A stretch of DNA of 64,000 nt from Haloparvum alkalitolerans (GTDB taxonomy: Archaea; Halobacteriota; Halobacteria; Halobacteriales; Haloferacaceae): positions 128,447 to 192,446 of the forward strand of contig NZ_JBNLIA010000012.1 of the NCBI RefSeq assembly GCF_050122995.1. The letters are read 5' to 3'. The notes beneath the pieces were generated by a model that ran no database searches, was not told the origin of the DNA, and saw only the letters and a list, made by a program, of their open reading frames with translations. Positions 10,899-21,416 of this stretch are shown one piece after another. The position numbers and the translations under genes were made by a program. Each line of letters starts with the position of its first letter. Positions within the stretch are counted from its first letter, which is position 1.

Positions 10899-11273
10899 CT
10901 ACAGGTCCTCCGGGTCGCGCGCGAAGCGAACGCGGTCGTGGACCGTCGGTCCGAGCGTCAGTTCGACGACGTCATCAGAGAGCGTGCGACCGTCCTCGAC
11001 GTACGCGCCCCACGAGCCGAACGAGACGTACCCCCGCAGGTCGCCGCCGTGGGTGTACAAGTCGACGGCGCAGTCGGGGTGTTCCTGCGGACCGTCCGGG
11101 CCGTGGGCCGTCTCGAGGTCCGAGTGGAGCGTCTCCGCGTCGGCGACGAACGACTCGATGGCCGCCGCGTCCTCAGCCACGAGCTCGGCCGCGCGGTCGC
11201 TCGCCGCCCGGATCTCCTCGGTGTCGAGGCCGGCCTCCCGGAGCGCCTGCTGCGTGCGCGGGTCGAAGTGCAT
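10899..11273 (-). CDS. Haloarchaeal conserved protein upstream of FAU-1
   Basis: 124-aa soluble protein of unknown function, likely the haloarchaeal DUF7532 group. Visible features are MHFDPRTQQALREAGLD, a helical N-terminus, and a C-terminal beta-rich part (YTHGGDLRGYVSFGSW, VELTLGPTVHDRVRF). There are no cysteines in metal-binding pairs and no membrane segment. It is the first gene of a two-gene unit with FAU-1, which hints at RNA-related work, but that is only context. Confidence 0.65.
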   Translation of the reverse strand: MHFDPRTQQALREAGLDTEEIRAASDRAAELVAEDAAAIESFVADAETLHSDLETAHGPDGPQEHPDCAVDLYTHGGDLRGYVSFGSWGAYVEDGRTLSDDVVELTLGPTVHDRVRFARDPEDL

Positions 11274-11405
11274 ACCCCGCCTACGGGCGAGGGGCCCTCA
11301 AGGCTCACGGTCCGGCGCCGTTCGCCCGCCCCGGCGCCGTTCCCCCGGTCCGCCGATCCGGCCGCCGCCACCAGAGCTTAATCTGTGGCGGGCGACCGGT
11401 GACCC

Positions 11406-12413
11406 ATGACGGACAGGAAGGATCCGATAGAGACCGCCTCCGACGGCTCCCGCGACCTCTACGACGTGGCGACGTGGGAGCCGCGGACGGCGCTCGACCG
11501 CGTCGCCGTCTCGGGGTACTGGCTGTTGACGCGGGGCGCGAAGGTCGCGGTGGTGCTCCTCGCGTTCCTGATCTTGCTCTCGCTCGGGATCCTCGGGGCG
11601 CTGTCGGAACCCGAAATCGGCCTGCTGACCGCGCTCTCCGCGCTGCCCGCGCTCGGACTGGCGGCGTACGTCCGGTACTCGGATGTGACCGAGGCGGAAC
11701 CGCTCTCGCTGCTGGTCGCGACGTTCCTGCTCGCGGTCCTGACCGCCACCTTCGCCGCAGTGGTCAACAGCCTCGTGCAGGGAGTGTTCGGCCCCTTCGA
11801 GGGGCTCAGCATGGTGGTCTTCTTCTTCCTCGTGGTCGGACCGGGCGAGGAGGCGGTGAAGCTGCTCGCGGTCCGGCTGTACGCGTACACCGACGACCGC
11901 TTCGACGCGGTGATAGACGGCGCGGTGTACGGCGCGGTCGCGGGGCTCGGCTTCGCCACCATCGAGAACGCGCTCTACATCGCGCGCAACGTCGACGCCG
12001 CGGAGCTCGGCGCCGGGGTCGGGCTGGCGATCCTCGGCGCCGGCGACGGCATCGCGGCGCTCCGTGCGCTCGCGGGGCCGGGCCACGTCATCTACTCCGC
12101 GTTCGCCGGCTACTACCTCGGGCTCGCGAAGTTCAACCCCGAACACCGCGGCCCCATCGTCGTGAAGGGCGTCGTGATCGCGGCGTTGATCCACGCCACC
12201 TACAACTCGACGGTCGGCCTCGGCTCGGGGATCATCGGCGCCGTCACGGGGCTGTCGTCGCTCCCGGCGTTCCTCGTGTACGTCCTGATCTTCGACGGCG
12301 TGTTCGGCTTCGTCCTGCTCCGGAAGATCTGGCGCTACCGCGAGACGCACCTCGAGGTCCACGACGAGATCGAGGAGGACGCCGCTCCGGAGATGACCGA
12401 GTTCGAGGAGTGA
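11406..12413 (+). CDS. prsW: PrsW family intramembrane protease
   Basis: 335-aa multi-pass membrane protein of the PrsW/CPBP-like glutamic protease group. Conserved elements are GPGEEAVKLLAV (EExxK), GLGFATIENALYI (FxxxEN) and the histidine in AGPGHVIYSAFAGYYLG, which together form the membrane-embedded active site. About eight hydrophobic segments lie between residues 45 and 315, followed by an acidic cytoplasmic tail. In Bacillus, PrsW cleaves an anti-sigma factor; archaea lack that target, so the substrate here is unknown. Confidence 0.85.
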   Translation: MTDRKDPIETASDGSRDLYDVATWEPRTALDRVAVSGYWLLTRGAKVAVVLLAFLILLSLGILGALSEPEIGLLTALSALPALGLAAYVRYSDVTEAEPLSLLVATFLLAVLTATFAAVVNSLVQGVFGPFEGLSMVVFFFLVVGPGEEAVKLLAVRLYAYTDDRFDAVIDGAVYGAVAGLGFATIENALYIARNVDAAELGAGVGLAILGAGDGIAALRALAGPGHVIYSAFAGYYLGLAKFNPEHRGPIVVKGVVIAALIHATYNSTVGLGSGIIGAVTGLSSLPAFLVYVLIFDGVFGFVLLRKIWRYRETHLEVHDEIEEDAAPEMTEFEE

Positions 12414-12559
12414 CTACCGGGCGTCGGGCGTGCGATATCGATTCGACGGCCCTGCCGCTACCGGGGTATCGTGTCCGAAAAAGTGGAAAGCCGTCGGTTC
12501 GCAGGCGGTGCAGCGACGGGTGCGGTCGGCGGTGAGTGTGGTGTCCTATCGGGGGACGC

Positions 12560-14242
<1,683 letters not shown>

Positions 14243-14269
14243 AGTACACCCACTGATTGTCTGTGGTTC

Positions 14270-14278
14270 TATAAAAAA
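14270..14278 (-). promoter_or_regulatory. TATA box of the thermosome gene
   Basis: Minus-strand TTTTTTATA, 28-36 bases before the start codon at 14242. With the usual archaeal spacing, transcription would begin at or within a few bases of the ATG, so the mRNA is probably leaderless. Confidence 0.65.
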
Positions 14279-14409
14279 CCTTCGTCGACATCGTGCGAAA
14301 ACGGCACACGGAACGCCGTAGCAACCGCATGCGTACTCTTCACATGGTGGGTTTATACGTCAGTCAGCCGCAAACGCCGACCGCGTAACGGCAGTTCGGA
14401 ACGCGACGG

Positions 14410-14462
14410 CGCGGAAAGCGGGCCGAAGGCGGCTCGCGGACCGAAGGCGGCTCGCGGACCGA
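14410..14462. repeat. 17-bp direct repeat
   Basis: Two to three head-to-tail units of GGCTCGCGGACCGAA type in the gap between the KH-protein stop and the thermosome promoter. It is a small tandem duplication with no other signal. Confidence 0.5.
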
Positions 14463-14467
14463 CCGTC

Positions 14468-15007
14468 TCAGGGGCTCGAAAAGGAGAGGTCGTCGCCGAG
14501 CTCGTTGGACTTCCGCTCGAGGAAGGAGTACACCGCGCCGTGGGGAGCGCCGTCGACGAGCATCCCGACCGCGCGCCGGACGACCTCGACCTCCTCGGGG
14601 TCGCCGATGGCGCCGACCGTGGAGCCGTAGACGACCACGTCCGCGCCGGTCAGCTCCTCCAGCAGTTCGCGCGTGCGGCCGTTCTCCCCGATGACGCGGC
14701 CCTTCTTGCGCTGGAGGTCGTTGTCGTTGCGGGTGTGTTCGGACAGGTCGATCAGCTCGAACGTCCGGAGGTCGTCGTCCAAAAGCGACAGGGCGGCCTC
14801 GGGGGTGAACCCGCGGCCGATGGCGCGGACGATGTCCGGCGCGACGAGCCCCGCGACCGGGTCGCCGACGCTCTCGATGGCGACCGAGCCGCTCTCGGAG
14901 TCCACGTCCAGCCGCACCTCCGCGCGCTTCTCGACCTCCCGCATCGTCTCGCCGCCGGCGCCGATGAGGACGCCGATCCGGTCCTGCGGAACCGTCACGT
15001 GATTCAT
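14468..15007 (-). CDS. KH-domain RNA-binding protein (Dim2/Pno1/KRR1-like)
   Basis: 179-aa protein with two KH domains, the archaeal relative of eukaryotic Dim2/Pno1, which binds the 3' end of pre-16S/18S rRNA during small-subunit maturation. KH1 has VPQDRIGVLIGAGGETMRE (about 5-23), KH2 has RKKGRVIGENGRTRELLEE (about 100-118). The GxxG loops are intact (IGAGGET and GENGRT). It is often next to rio1 and eIF1A in archaea; here it stands alone, facing away from the secreted protein gene. Confidence 0.88.
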   Translation of the reverse strand: MNHVTVPQDRIGVLIGAGGETMREVEKRAEVRLDVDSESGSVAIESVGDPVAGLVAPDIVRAIGRGFTPEAALSLLDDDLRTFELIDLSEHTRNDNDLQRKKGRVIGENGRTRELLEELTGADVVVYGSTVGAIGDPEEVEVVRRAVGMLVDGAPHGAVYSFLERKSNELGDDLSFSSP

Positions 15008-15260
15008 ACGCTCCGGTAGCCGACGGACGGTTTTAAACGTGTTCCAGCGCCGCTCCGCCGGGAACCGCGGGGTCGCGCCCGAGCGGTCGACCCGTCGCCC
15101 GCCCGAAGCGCGGCGAGAGGACGCCCGCGCCGGGCGTCGATTCTCACGATCGAGAACGACGGCCGGTCGCGTGCGCCCGAATCGTTCGCGTCGTTTTCGG
15201 CCGTGAACGGTACGGACGGTCGACCCGGTTTATACCGGATCCGCGCGTCGAGCGCCGTGT

Positions 15261-16283
15261 ATGCAACGCAAAACTGCACTCGTGGCGCTCGTCGCGCTGC
15301 TCGTCGGCGCGACGGCCGCGGTCGGCGCGGCGTCGCTCGCGGTCGACGTGAGCCAGTCGCCCGGCGAGACGGCGACGGTCACGGTCACCGACAACGGAAC
15401 GGCCGTCGAGAACGCGACCGTGACGGTCGAACCGACCGACGAGAACGCGAGCTACGCGGGTAACGGCACGTACACGACCGACGCGAACGGGACGGTCGAG
15501 CTGCCCGCCCCCGACGAGGACGTCGAGGTCTCGGTGACGGCGGAGTACAACGGCACCACCGCCACACAGACCACGGTCCTCGAGGCCGCCGACGAGTCGT
15601 CGCTCTCGGTTGGCGTGAGCCAGACCGCGGGCGAGTCGGCGACGGTGAGCGTGAGCGAGAACGGCACGGGCGTCGCGAACGCCTCGGTCGACGTCGCGCT
15701 CGCCGACTCCGAGGACGCGGAGAACGTCACGTACGCGGGCACGGGAGCGTACACGACCGACGCCAACGGGACGGTCGATCTCCCCGCCCCCGAGGAGAAC
15801 GTCACCGTCGACGTGACGGCGACCGCGGACAACGAAACCGCGTCGACGACCGCGACGCTGCTGGCCGCGACCGGCAACGGCAGCGAGGAGGCGTCGAACT
15901 TCGGCCAGCGGCTCCAGCAGTTCAAGCTCGAACTCGGCGCGAACGCCACCGGGCAGGACATCGCCTCGTGGGTCGTCGCGAACAACCCCGGCAACGCGCC
16001 CGACCACGCCGGGCCCGGCGCCGCGGACGACAGCCCGGCCGCGAACGCCTCGGCGAACGGCAACGGGAACGGCAACGGCGCCGGTGGCCCGCCGGAGCAC
16101 GCGGGCGGTGACGACGAGGACGCCGGCAACGGAAACGGGGGCGGCCCGCCCGCCCACGCCGGCGGTGACGACGGCGACAAGGGGAACGGTAACGGAAACG
16201 GGGGCGGCCCGCCCGCCCACGCCGGCGGTGACGACGGGAACGACGAGGAGACCGACGAGGAGACGACCGAGACCGAATCGTAG
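15261..16283 (+). CDS. Secreted Asn/Gly-rich protein with duplicated Ig-like module
   Basis: 340-aa protein with a Sec-type signal peptide (MQRKTALVALVALLVGA, cleavage near residue 24). Two copies of an Ig-like beta module follow (about 26-105 and 110-195); both contain SQ-x-GE-ATV, YTTDANGTV and LPAP. Many NxS/T sequons suggest N-glycosylation at the surface. The C-terminal 100 residues are disordered, with repeated Asn-Gly runs and GGPPAHAGGDD units. There is no transmembrane segment or PGF motif at the end, so it is either released or held by other means. The family is unknown to me. Confidence 0.7.
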   Translation: MQRKTALVALVALLVGATAAVGAASLAVDVSQSPGETATVTVTDNGTAVENATVTVEPTDENASYAGNGTYTTDANGTVELPAPDEDVEVSVTAEYNGTTATQTTVLEAADESSLSVGVSQTAGESATVSVSENGTGVANASVDVALADSEDAENVTYAGTGAYTTDANGTVDLPAPEENVTVDVTATADNETASTTATLLAATGNGSEEASNFGQRLQQFKLELGANATGQDIASWVVANNPGNAPDHAGPGAADDSPAANASANGNGNGNGAGGPPEHAGGDDEDAGNGNGGGPPAHAGGDDGDKGNGNGNGGGPPAHAGGDDGNDEETDEETTETES

Positions 16284-16647
16284 CTCGCCCCGGTCATCCC
16301 CGCTAAATCCGCCGTCATAAACTGTCTAAACGATTTCTTCGGGTCGAAACGGCAGACGGTGTTTAAGTTACCCGACGCACACGAGCCGATGCGGGCAACG
16401 TGAGATCGGAGGCACACGGCGAACCGCGCAGCGTGGAACCGCTTCACTCTCCACCACCCACACCACCCACGCGGTTTCCACGGGCGAGGTTCGCGCGGGG
16501 CCGAAGCGGTCCGATCTCGGCCCGACACTTCTGACCGGTCCCGAACCGACCAGCGGCGGCACCGGCGCCGACACCGTCACCGCCTTCGGGCGCGTCCTCC
16601 CGGCCAGTGTCGGTAGCGTTTTGGGTGCGGTCGGCCAAGCCAGCCCC
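16284..16647. other. Intergenic region before ahcY
   Basis: About 360 bases without a supported gene. It holds an AT-richer patch (about 16315-16370, including GTCTAAACGATTTCTTCGG and GTGTTTAAGTTAC) that could be a promoter or the 3' end of the secreted-protein transcript, then a CACCACCCACACCACCCACG stretch (16449-16470). A T-run, GTAGCGTTTTGGG, lies about 20-35 bases before the ahcY start. Confidence 0.35.
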
Positions 16648-17934
16648 ATGAGCGAACACTACGCGCCGGTGTCCGAGCACCTCTCGGACCCGGCGACGGC
16701 CCGCCGCGAGGGGCGACGGAAGATGGACTGGGCGCTGCAGCACATGCCCATCCTGCAGGAGCTTCGGGAGTCGTTCACGGCCGAGCAGCCGTTCGAGGGC
16801 GAGGTCATCGCGATGGCGATGCACGTCGAGGCGAAGACGGCGAACCTCGTGGAGCTGCTCGCGGACGGCGGCGCCGAGGTGGCGATCACCGGCTGTAACC
16901 CCCTCTCGACGCACGACGACGTGTCGGCGGCGCTCGACGGCCACGACCGGATCACCTCCTACGCGGTCCGCGGCGTCGACGACGAGGGCTACTACGAGGC
17001 CCTGCGCTCGGTCGTCTCCCACGACCCGACCATCACCGTCGACGACGGGATGGACATGGTGAAGATCGTCCACGAGGAGTACCCGGAGCTGATCGACACC
17101 ATCGTCGGCGGCGCGGAGGAGACGACCACGGGCGTCCACCGCCTGCGCGCGATGGACGAGGAGGGGGCGCTGGAGTACCCCGTCTTCGCCGTGAACGACA
17201 CGCCGATGAAGCGGCTGTTCGACAACGTCCACGGCACCGGCGAGTCCTCGCTGGCCACCATCGCGATGACGACGAACCTCTCCTTTGCCGGCAAGAACGT
17301 CGTCGTCGGCGGCTACGGCTACTGCGGGAAGGGCGTCGCCAAGAAGGCGGCGGGCCAGAACGCGAACGTCATCGTCACCGAGGTCGAGCCCCGGCGCGCG
17401 CTGGAGGCGCACATGGAGGGCTACGACGTACTGCCGATGCAGGAGGCCGCCGAGAAAGGCGACGTGTTCGTCACGACGACGGGCAACCGCGACGTGATCA
17501 CCGAGGAGCACTTCGAGGTCATGAAGGACGGCGTCCTGCTCGCGAACGCCGGCCACTTCGACGTGGAGATCAACCTCGACCAGCTCGAGGACCTGGCGGT
17601 CGACACCTACGAGGCCCGCGACGGCGTCGAGGCCTACGAGATGCCCGACGGCCGCCGGCTCAACGTGCTCGCGGAGGGGCGGCTCGTCAACCTCGCCGCG
17701 CCCATCGCGCTCGGCCACCCCGTCGAGGTGATGGACCAGAGCTTCGGCATTCAGGCCGTCTGCGTCCGCGAACTCGTCGAGCGCGGCGACGAGTACGAGG
17801 CCGGCGTCCACGACGTCCCCGACGAGCTCGACCGCGAGGTCGCGGAGATCAAGCTCGCCGCCGAAGGGGTCGAGTACGACGACCTCTCGGCCGAACAGCG
17901 CGAGTACATGGGCAGCTGGGAACACGGGACGTAA
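16648..17934 (+). CDS. ahcY: Adenosylhomocysteinase
   Basis: 428-aa NAD-dependent S-adenosyl-L-homocysteine hydrolase, splitting SAH into adenosine and homocysteine to keep methylation running. Typical stretches are LQHMPILQELRE, VAITGCNPLSTHDDV, the EETTTGVHRL catalytic region, KRLFDNVHGTGES and the NAD-binding GGYGYCGKGVAKKA Rossmann motif (about 220-233). The C-terminus lacks the long KPDHYRY-type tail of bacterial and eukaryotic enzymes, as usual in archaea. The ATG at 16648 is preferred over an upstream in-frame codon at 16621. A second SAH/MTA enzyme is at 28,418. Confidence 0.95.
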   Translation: MSEHYAPVSEHLSDPATARREGRRKMDWALQHMPILQELRESFTAEQPFEGEVIAMAMHVEAKTANLVELLADGGAEVAITGCNPLSTHDDVSAALDGHDRITSYAVRGVDDEGYYEALRSVVSHDPTITVDDGMDMVKIVHEEYPELIDTIVGGAEETTTGVHRLRAMDEEGALEYPVFAVNDTPMKRLFDNVHGTGESSLATIAMTTNLSFAGKNVVVGGYGYCGKGVAKKAAGQNANVIVTEVEPRRALEAHMEGYDVLPMQEAAEKGDVFVTTTGNRDVITEEHFEVMKDGVLLANAGHFDVEINLDQLEDLAVDTYEARDGVEAYEMPDGRRLNVLAEGRLVNLAAPIALGHPVEVMDQSFGIQAVCVRELVERGDEYEAGVHDVPDELDREVAEIKLAAEGVEYDDLSAEQREYMGSWEHGT

Positions 17935-17939
17935 ACTAC

Positions 17940-18010
17940 CCCTCCCTACTCCCTCGGCGCATACGCGCCTCGGTCCTTGAGGGTGGGGCTTTGATGTGGA
18001 CTCGCGGCAA
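17940..18010 (-). ncRNA. Possible TnpB guide-RNA (omega/reRNA) 3' end and IS right end
   Basis: Immediately 3' of tnpB, on the same strand, runs the sequence AAAGCCCCACCCTCAAGGAC, followed by a small hairpin GGCGC-GTAT-GCGCC (17956-17969). In IS605-group elements the right end overlaps the tnpB 3' end and encodes the scaffold of the guide RNA, with the guide taken from flanking DNA. By analogy the element would end near CAAGGA (about 17972) and the guide would be the next 15-20 bases. The boundary is inferred, not proven. Confidence 0.4.
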
Positions 18011-19258
18011 TCAATCACCAGCAATAGGCCGGTGACTCTCGCCGTTCAACGTCCCACCATTCACACGCAGGTCTACTTCTGCGTCTCCGCTCCCCGACTT
18101 GGGCGAGGAACGGAGTCTGTGTGTCCGTTTTCGGGCGTACCGTAACCCGATATTTTTCGCACCGTTGTAGTCCGCGTTGACCTCGTACCCGCACTTCTGG
18201 CACTCAAAGTGTTCTCCGTGGCGGTTGTCCTCGTGCGTGAATCCACAATCCATCCGAGAACAGCGGTGGGACGTGTGGTTCGGTTCGACTTGTTCCACGG
18301 AGATGCCCTGTTCAGAGGCCTTGTAGGAGACGTACTCATAGAGGCGTCGGAACGCCCATACATGATGCCACTCCGCCTGCAATAGTCGATCTCGGATGTC
18401 GGTCAAGTCCTCGAACACAATAACGTCGCAGTCGTGTTCGACGGCTTCCGAGACGAGTTCGTTGGCGATCGTATGGATGTACTGTTTGCGCCAGGCCTCT
18501 TCACGCTTCCCGAGGCGAAGCAGGGCCTTGTGTGCGGCCTGCGTGCCGCGCCGTTGCATCTCTCCACGTCGCTTCTCGAACTCACGACACCAGTGGTCGT
18601 AGTCGCCCCCCTGCCAAAACGTGCCGGTTGAGGACACAGCGAGGCTGTTGACGCCGAGGTCGATGCCGAGGACCGTTTGGTCGGAGTGCCCGGTATCTGC
18701 CGAAACCTCTGCGTCACCGTCTACCCGCTGCGTTGAGATGTTGAGGTAGAACTCGTCGGTTGCCGCGTCGTACCGAAGCGTACTCTCGCGGAACTCGTAG
18801 TCCTCGGAGAGTACGTACCGCTCGTAGGGCGTCGGGCTGTCCGCCGGGAGAACGAACGATGGTTCGATCCGCCCCTCGACAGTTGCCAGAGACACCTTGT
18901 TGCGATAGAAGGTGGCGCTCCGCGTGTCGTAGTCCATCGTTTCGGCGGTGAACGTCGGACAAGAGACACGCTGTCCTTTCTTCCACCGTTCGATACACGC
19001 TTTGACGGCTTCGACAGCGCGTTTGATGGCGGCTTGGACGAGTTGTGCCTGTAGGTCCGTCTCCTCTCGAAGTTCGGAGTAGAGCGCGTCACGAACCTCT
19101 CGCTTGTTGGTGTTGCACTCGGTGTAGGAGGTGTCGGACCAACAGTAGTCGGCGGTTCGGTTCGCGCAGTACAGGTATTGCTCGGCGGTTCGGTGGAGTG
19201 CGTCGCGTTGCTCGTCGGAAACGGCGAGTTTCACGACGGCGGTTCGACGCACCACCAT
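18011..19258 (-). CDS. tnpB: TnpB (IS200/IS605 group, IS1341-type transposon nuclease)
   Basis: 415-aa RNA-guided nuclease of a solo-tnpB insertion sequence. The RuvC triad is intact: Asp in GIDLGVNSLAV (about 198), Glu in VFEDLTDI (about 282) and Asp in NADYNGAKNIG (about 362). The zinc finger is CSRMDC...CQKC (about 333-355), with a C-x4-C first knuckle. The frame is open to 19561, but MVVRRTAVVKLAV at 19258 is the family-like start and lies behind a TATA-like box. No tnpA is present, so mobilisation would need a transposase elsewhere. Confidence 0.9.
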   Translation of the reverse strand: MVVRRTAVVKLAVSDEQRDALHRTAEQYLYCANRTADYCWSDTSYTECNTNKREVRDALYSELREETDLQAQLVQAAIKRAVEAVKACIERWKKGQRVSCPTFTAETMDYDTRSATFYRNKVSLATVEGRIEPSFVLPADSPTPYERYVLSEDYEFRESTLRYDAATDEFYLNISTQRVDGDAEVSADTGHSDQTVLGIDLGVNSLAVSSTGTFWQGGDYDHWCREFEKRRGEMQRRGTQAAHKALLRLGKREEAWRKQYIHTIANELVSEAVEHDCDVIVFEDLTDIRDRLLQAEWHHVWAFRRLYEYVSYKASEQGISVEQVEPNHTSHRCSRMDCGFTHEDNRHGEHFECQKCGYEVNADYNGAKNIGLRYARKRTHRLRSSPKSGSGDAEVDLRVNGGTLNGESHRPIAGD

Positions 19259-19402
19259 GACTTCAGAGAGTACCCGATGGTACTTATATGTCTGGGAGTC
19301 GGCCGGTCGCAGTATGCTGGTTATGTCGTCCCATGTCGGGTTACTCTCCGGCCTACTCGCTACCTTCGCTACGCTTCGGTCGCTCCTTGAGGCCGGAGGC
19401 TC
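19259..19402 (-). mobile_element. Probable left end of the TnpB insertion sequence
   Basis: Upstream of tnpB the DNA is less GC-rich than its surroundings. It holds a perfect hairpin AGTACC/GGTACT (19269-19284) and, just behind it, ACATATAAG as a likely TATA box for tnpB. Further out is a palindromic patch, CTTGAGGCCGGAGGCTCC (about 19384-19401), that could be the end. Subterminal hairpins are typical of IS200/IS605 ends, but I cannot fix the exact border. The remaining bases to 19,570 hold nothing clear. Confidence 0.45.
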
Positions 19403-19570
19403 CACCTCGAAAACGCTGATCGGGGCGACCGGGGCAACCTCGGCCGGTCGGTCGGGTGTTCCGACTCCTCCGCGGGCGATTCTCCGTCCTTCGCGACCGC
19501 CGACCCCGAGACAGACATTCGCACGCGCGGCAAGAGTTACACCTAAAAGTCCGGCCGTCAAGGCCCGACC

Positions 19571-19759
19571 ATGGAGAACGTCATCTACCTCGCGCTGGCG
19601 TCGGCGGCCTGTCTCGGCTTCGCGGCGATGAACTTCGTGCTCAACGACGGCGGCATCCTCCCCGGCTGGATCCTTCTGGGCGTGCTGTTCGCGGTCGTCG
19701 GTGCCGCCACGGTCGTCTTCGGGGACGACGAGGGCGCGAACGGCGGCGTCGAAGCGTAG
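19571..19759 (+). CDS. Small two-helix membrane protein
   Basis: 62-aa protein with two hydrophobic helices (about 5-24 and 30-50) separated by NDGGILPGW and ending in an acidic tail. No family is recognised. It lies alone between the TnpB element and hjc. Confidence 0.55.
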   Translation: MENVIYLALASAACLGFAAMNFVLNDGGILPGWILLGVLFAVVGAATVVFGDDEGANGGVEA

Positions 19760-19862
19760 GCGAGCTGCCGCGGCGTGGGTCGACGGACGACGCCGCGGAG
19801 CCGAGGGCTTTTACCCTCGTCCGAGCAATCTCCGCCGATGACGGAACCGACGGAGGGCGAGC

Positions 19863-20285
19863 ATGTCCGCGAACCGTAAGGGCGACCGCCGCGAGCGCGA
19901 ACTGGTGAACGCACTCGACGAGGCGGGCTTCGCGGTCATGCGCGCGCCCGCCAGCGGCAGCGCGACGGAGCGCGAACTCCCCGACGTGCTCGCGGGCGAC
20001 GGCGATCGCTTCTACGCCATCGAGGCGAAGTCCTCCGCGGGCGACCCCATCTACCTCTCCGGCGAGGAGGTGGAGGCGCTGCTGTTCTTCTCGCGAAACT
20101 TCGGCGCGAAGGCGCGCATCGCGGTCCGGTTCGACCGCGAGGACTGGTACTTCTTCCATCCCGGCGACCTCTACACGACCGACGGCGGCAACTACCGGGT
20201 CAAAAAGGAGACGGCGCTGGCCGACGGGACGGACTTCGCGGAGTTCGTCGGCGACTCCGAGCGGACGACGCTGGACGATTTATGA
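19863..20285 (+). CDS. hjc: Holliday junction resolvase Hjc
   Basis: 140-aa archaeal Holliday junction resolvase, a PD-(D/E)xK nuclease that cuts four-way junctions symmetrically as a dimer. Catalytic residues appear as Glu in RRERELVN (11-13), Asp41 in LPDVLAG, and Glu54 and Lys56 in YAIEAKSS. The C-terminus (RFDREDWYFFHPGDLY) is also family-like. It is convergent with the SWIM-protein gene, eight bases apart. Confidence 0.93.
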   Translation: MSANRKGDRRERELVNALDEAGFAVMRAPASGSATERELPDVLAGDGDRFYAIEAKSSAGDPIYLSGEEVEALLFFSRNFGAKARIAVRFDREDWYFFHPGDLYTTDGGNYRVKKETALADGTDFAEFVGDSERTTLDDL

Positions 20286-20292
20286 GTCCGCC

Positions 20293-20937
20293 TCACGCTC
20301 CGCGGTCGAGCGCGACGAGCCGCGAGGCGGGGAAGCCGTACCGCTTCGCGTCGCGGACCCCCGCGGTCGGCGAGAGCGCGTCGACGTAGACGGCCTCCAC
20401 CACCGGCTCGTGGGCGCCGTAGCCGGCGTTAGTCGGATAGTCCGCGATGGGCCGTCCCTCGTCGGTCTCGTGGGCGTCGGCGCGCTCGTCGGTGACGCGG
20501 GTGACGATCAGGAGCTTGCCTGTCTCCCGGTCGCGGACCGCCGCGCCCGGTTCGGGCCGGTGGTCGGCACAGAGCTGCGGCCCGGTCGCCTCGAAGGGGA
20601 CGAACGTCTCGGCGCCGCAGACCGCACAGACGCCGACGCGCTCGTCGGGGCCGGGGACGGTCCCGGCGTCGACCTCGCGTTCGACGCGCCGGAGGTGCTT
20701 GCAGCGCGCGCCGCGGATGGCGTGGTCGGGGCAGGTGCAGGTGCCGGCGTCGAGCGCGACGACGTAGGTGCCGCCATCCGTCTCGACGACGTATCGGCGG
20801 TCCCGCAGCGGGCGGACGGTCATCGGCTCGGTGCGGGCGCGGTCCTCGCGCGTCTCCGGCTCCGAGGTTCGAGGCGAAACGGACGGGATGCGTGTCGGGC
20901 CGGCGGATGACGCGGCTGTGTTGCTGGTTTGCGTCAT
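20293..20937 (-). CDS. SWIM zinc-finger protein
   Basis: 214-aa protein with a SWIM motif C-x-C-xn-C-x-H (Cys67, Cys69, Cys79, His81: CTCPDHAIRGARCKH) that binds zinc and usually DNA or protein. A second cysteine cluster, CAVCG...CADH, follows. The first 38 residues are low complexity, so translation might instead start at Met39 (MTVRPLRDRRYVV). SWIM proteins act in recombination complexes in several lineages; the convergent hjc makes that plausible, but this is context only. Confidence 0.8.
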   Translation of the reverse strand: MTQTSNTAASSAGPTRIPSVSPRTSEPETREDRARTEPMTVRPLRDRRYVVETDGGTYVVALDAGTCTCPDHAIRGARCKHLRRVEREVDAGTVPGPDERVGVCAVCGAETFVPFEATGPQLCADHRPEPGAAVRDRETGKLLIVTRVTDERADAHETDEGRPIADYPTNAGYGAHEPVVEAVYVDALSPTAGVRDAKRYGFPASRLVALDRGA

Positions 20938-21128
20938 GAGTGGGGCGAGGGTGAGACACCCTCGCTTCGTGTGGAGAGAGGGCCCGAACGCGTATAAACG
21001 TCCGGTCGGGCGGAGCGGATGAAGTGCCGAAACGGCGGGTTTCGACCCGTCTTTCGCGTGTTCTCGACAGTCGGCCGGGCGTCCGCGGTTTCGAAGTCCT
21101 TTTGAGCGGGCCGGGGGTACCCGCAGGC

Positions 21129-21350
21129 ATGGATATCGACGCGGAACTCCGCCGGCAGGTCGCGGTCTCGCTGTTGGCGGCCGCGGTCTTCGTCGCGGGG
21201 CTGGTCGCGCTCGGCACCACGTTCGGCAACGGCTCCGAGGCGGGGCTCTCCGCGAGCGGGTCGCTCGCGCTGGTGGGACTGCTCGCCGGCTTCGTCCTCC
21301 TGATGGCGGGCGTCGGGGCGTACCTGATCCGAGTGAGCGACGAGGGGTAG
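21129..21350 (+). CDS. Small two-helix membrane protein
   Basis: 73-aa protein with helices at about 10-30 and 44-66 (ALVGLLAGFVLLMAGVGAYL). The frame extends upstream to 21024, but the ATG at 21129 fits the start of a compact haloarchaeal membrane protein and the upstream residues look non-coding. The family is unknown. Confidence 0.55.
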   Translation: MDIDAELRRQVAVSLLAAAVFVAGLVALGTTFGNGSEAGLSASGSLALVGLLAGFVLLMAGVGAYLIRVSDEG

Positions 21351-21416
21351 TCCGACAGCCGGCCCCGTTCTGCGAGTACCCGACCGGAGAGCGTCGCGAC
21401 CACCGGCCGCGCTCGC

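Noticed and set aside
9056..12535. Long plus-strand frame from the family 2 element across FAU-1 and prsW
   Set aside because: It runs antisense to FAU-1 and through the repeat and a verified prsW gene in another frame; composition is Arg/Pro/Gly artefact.
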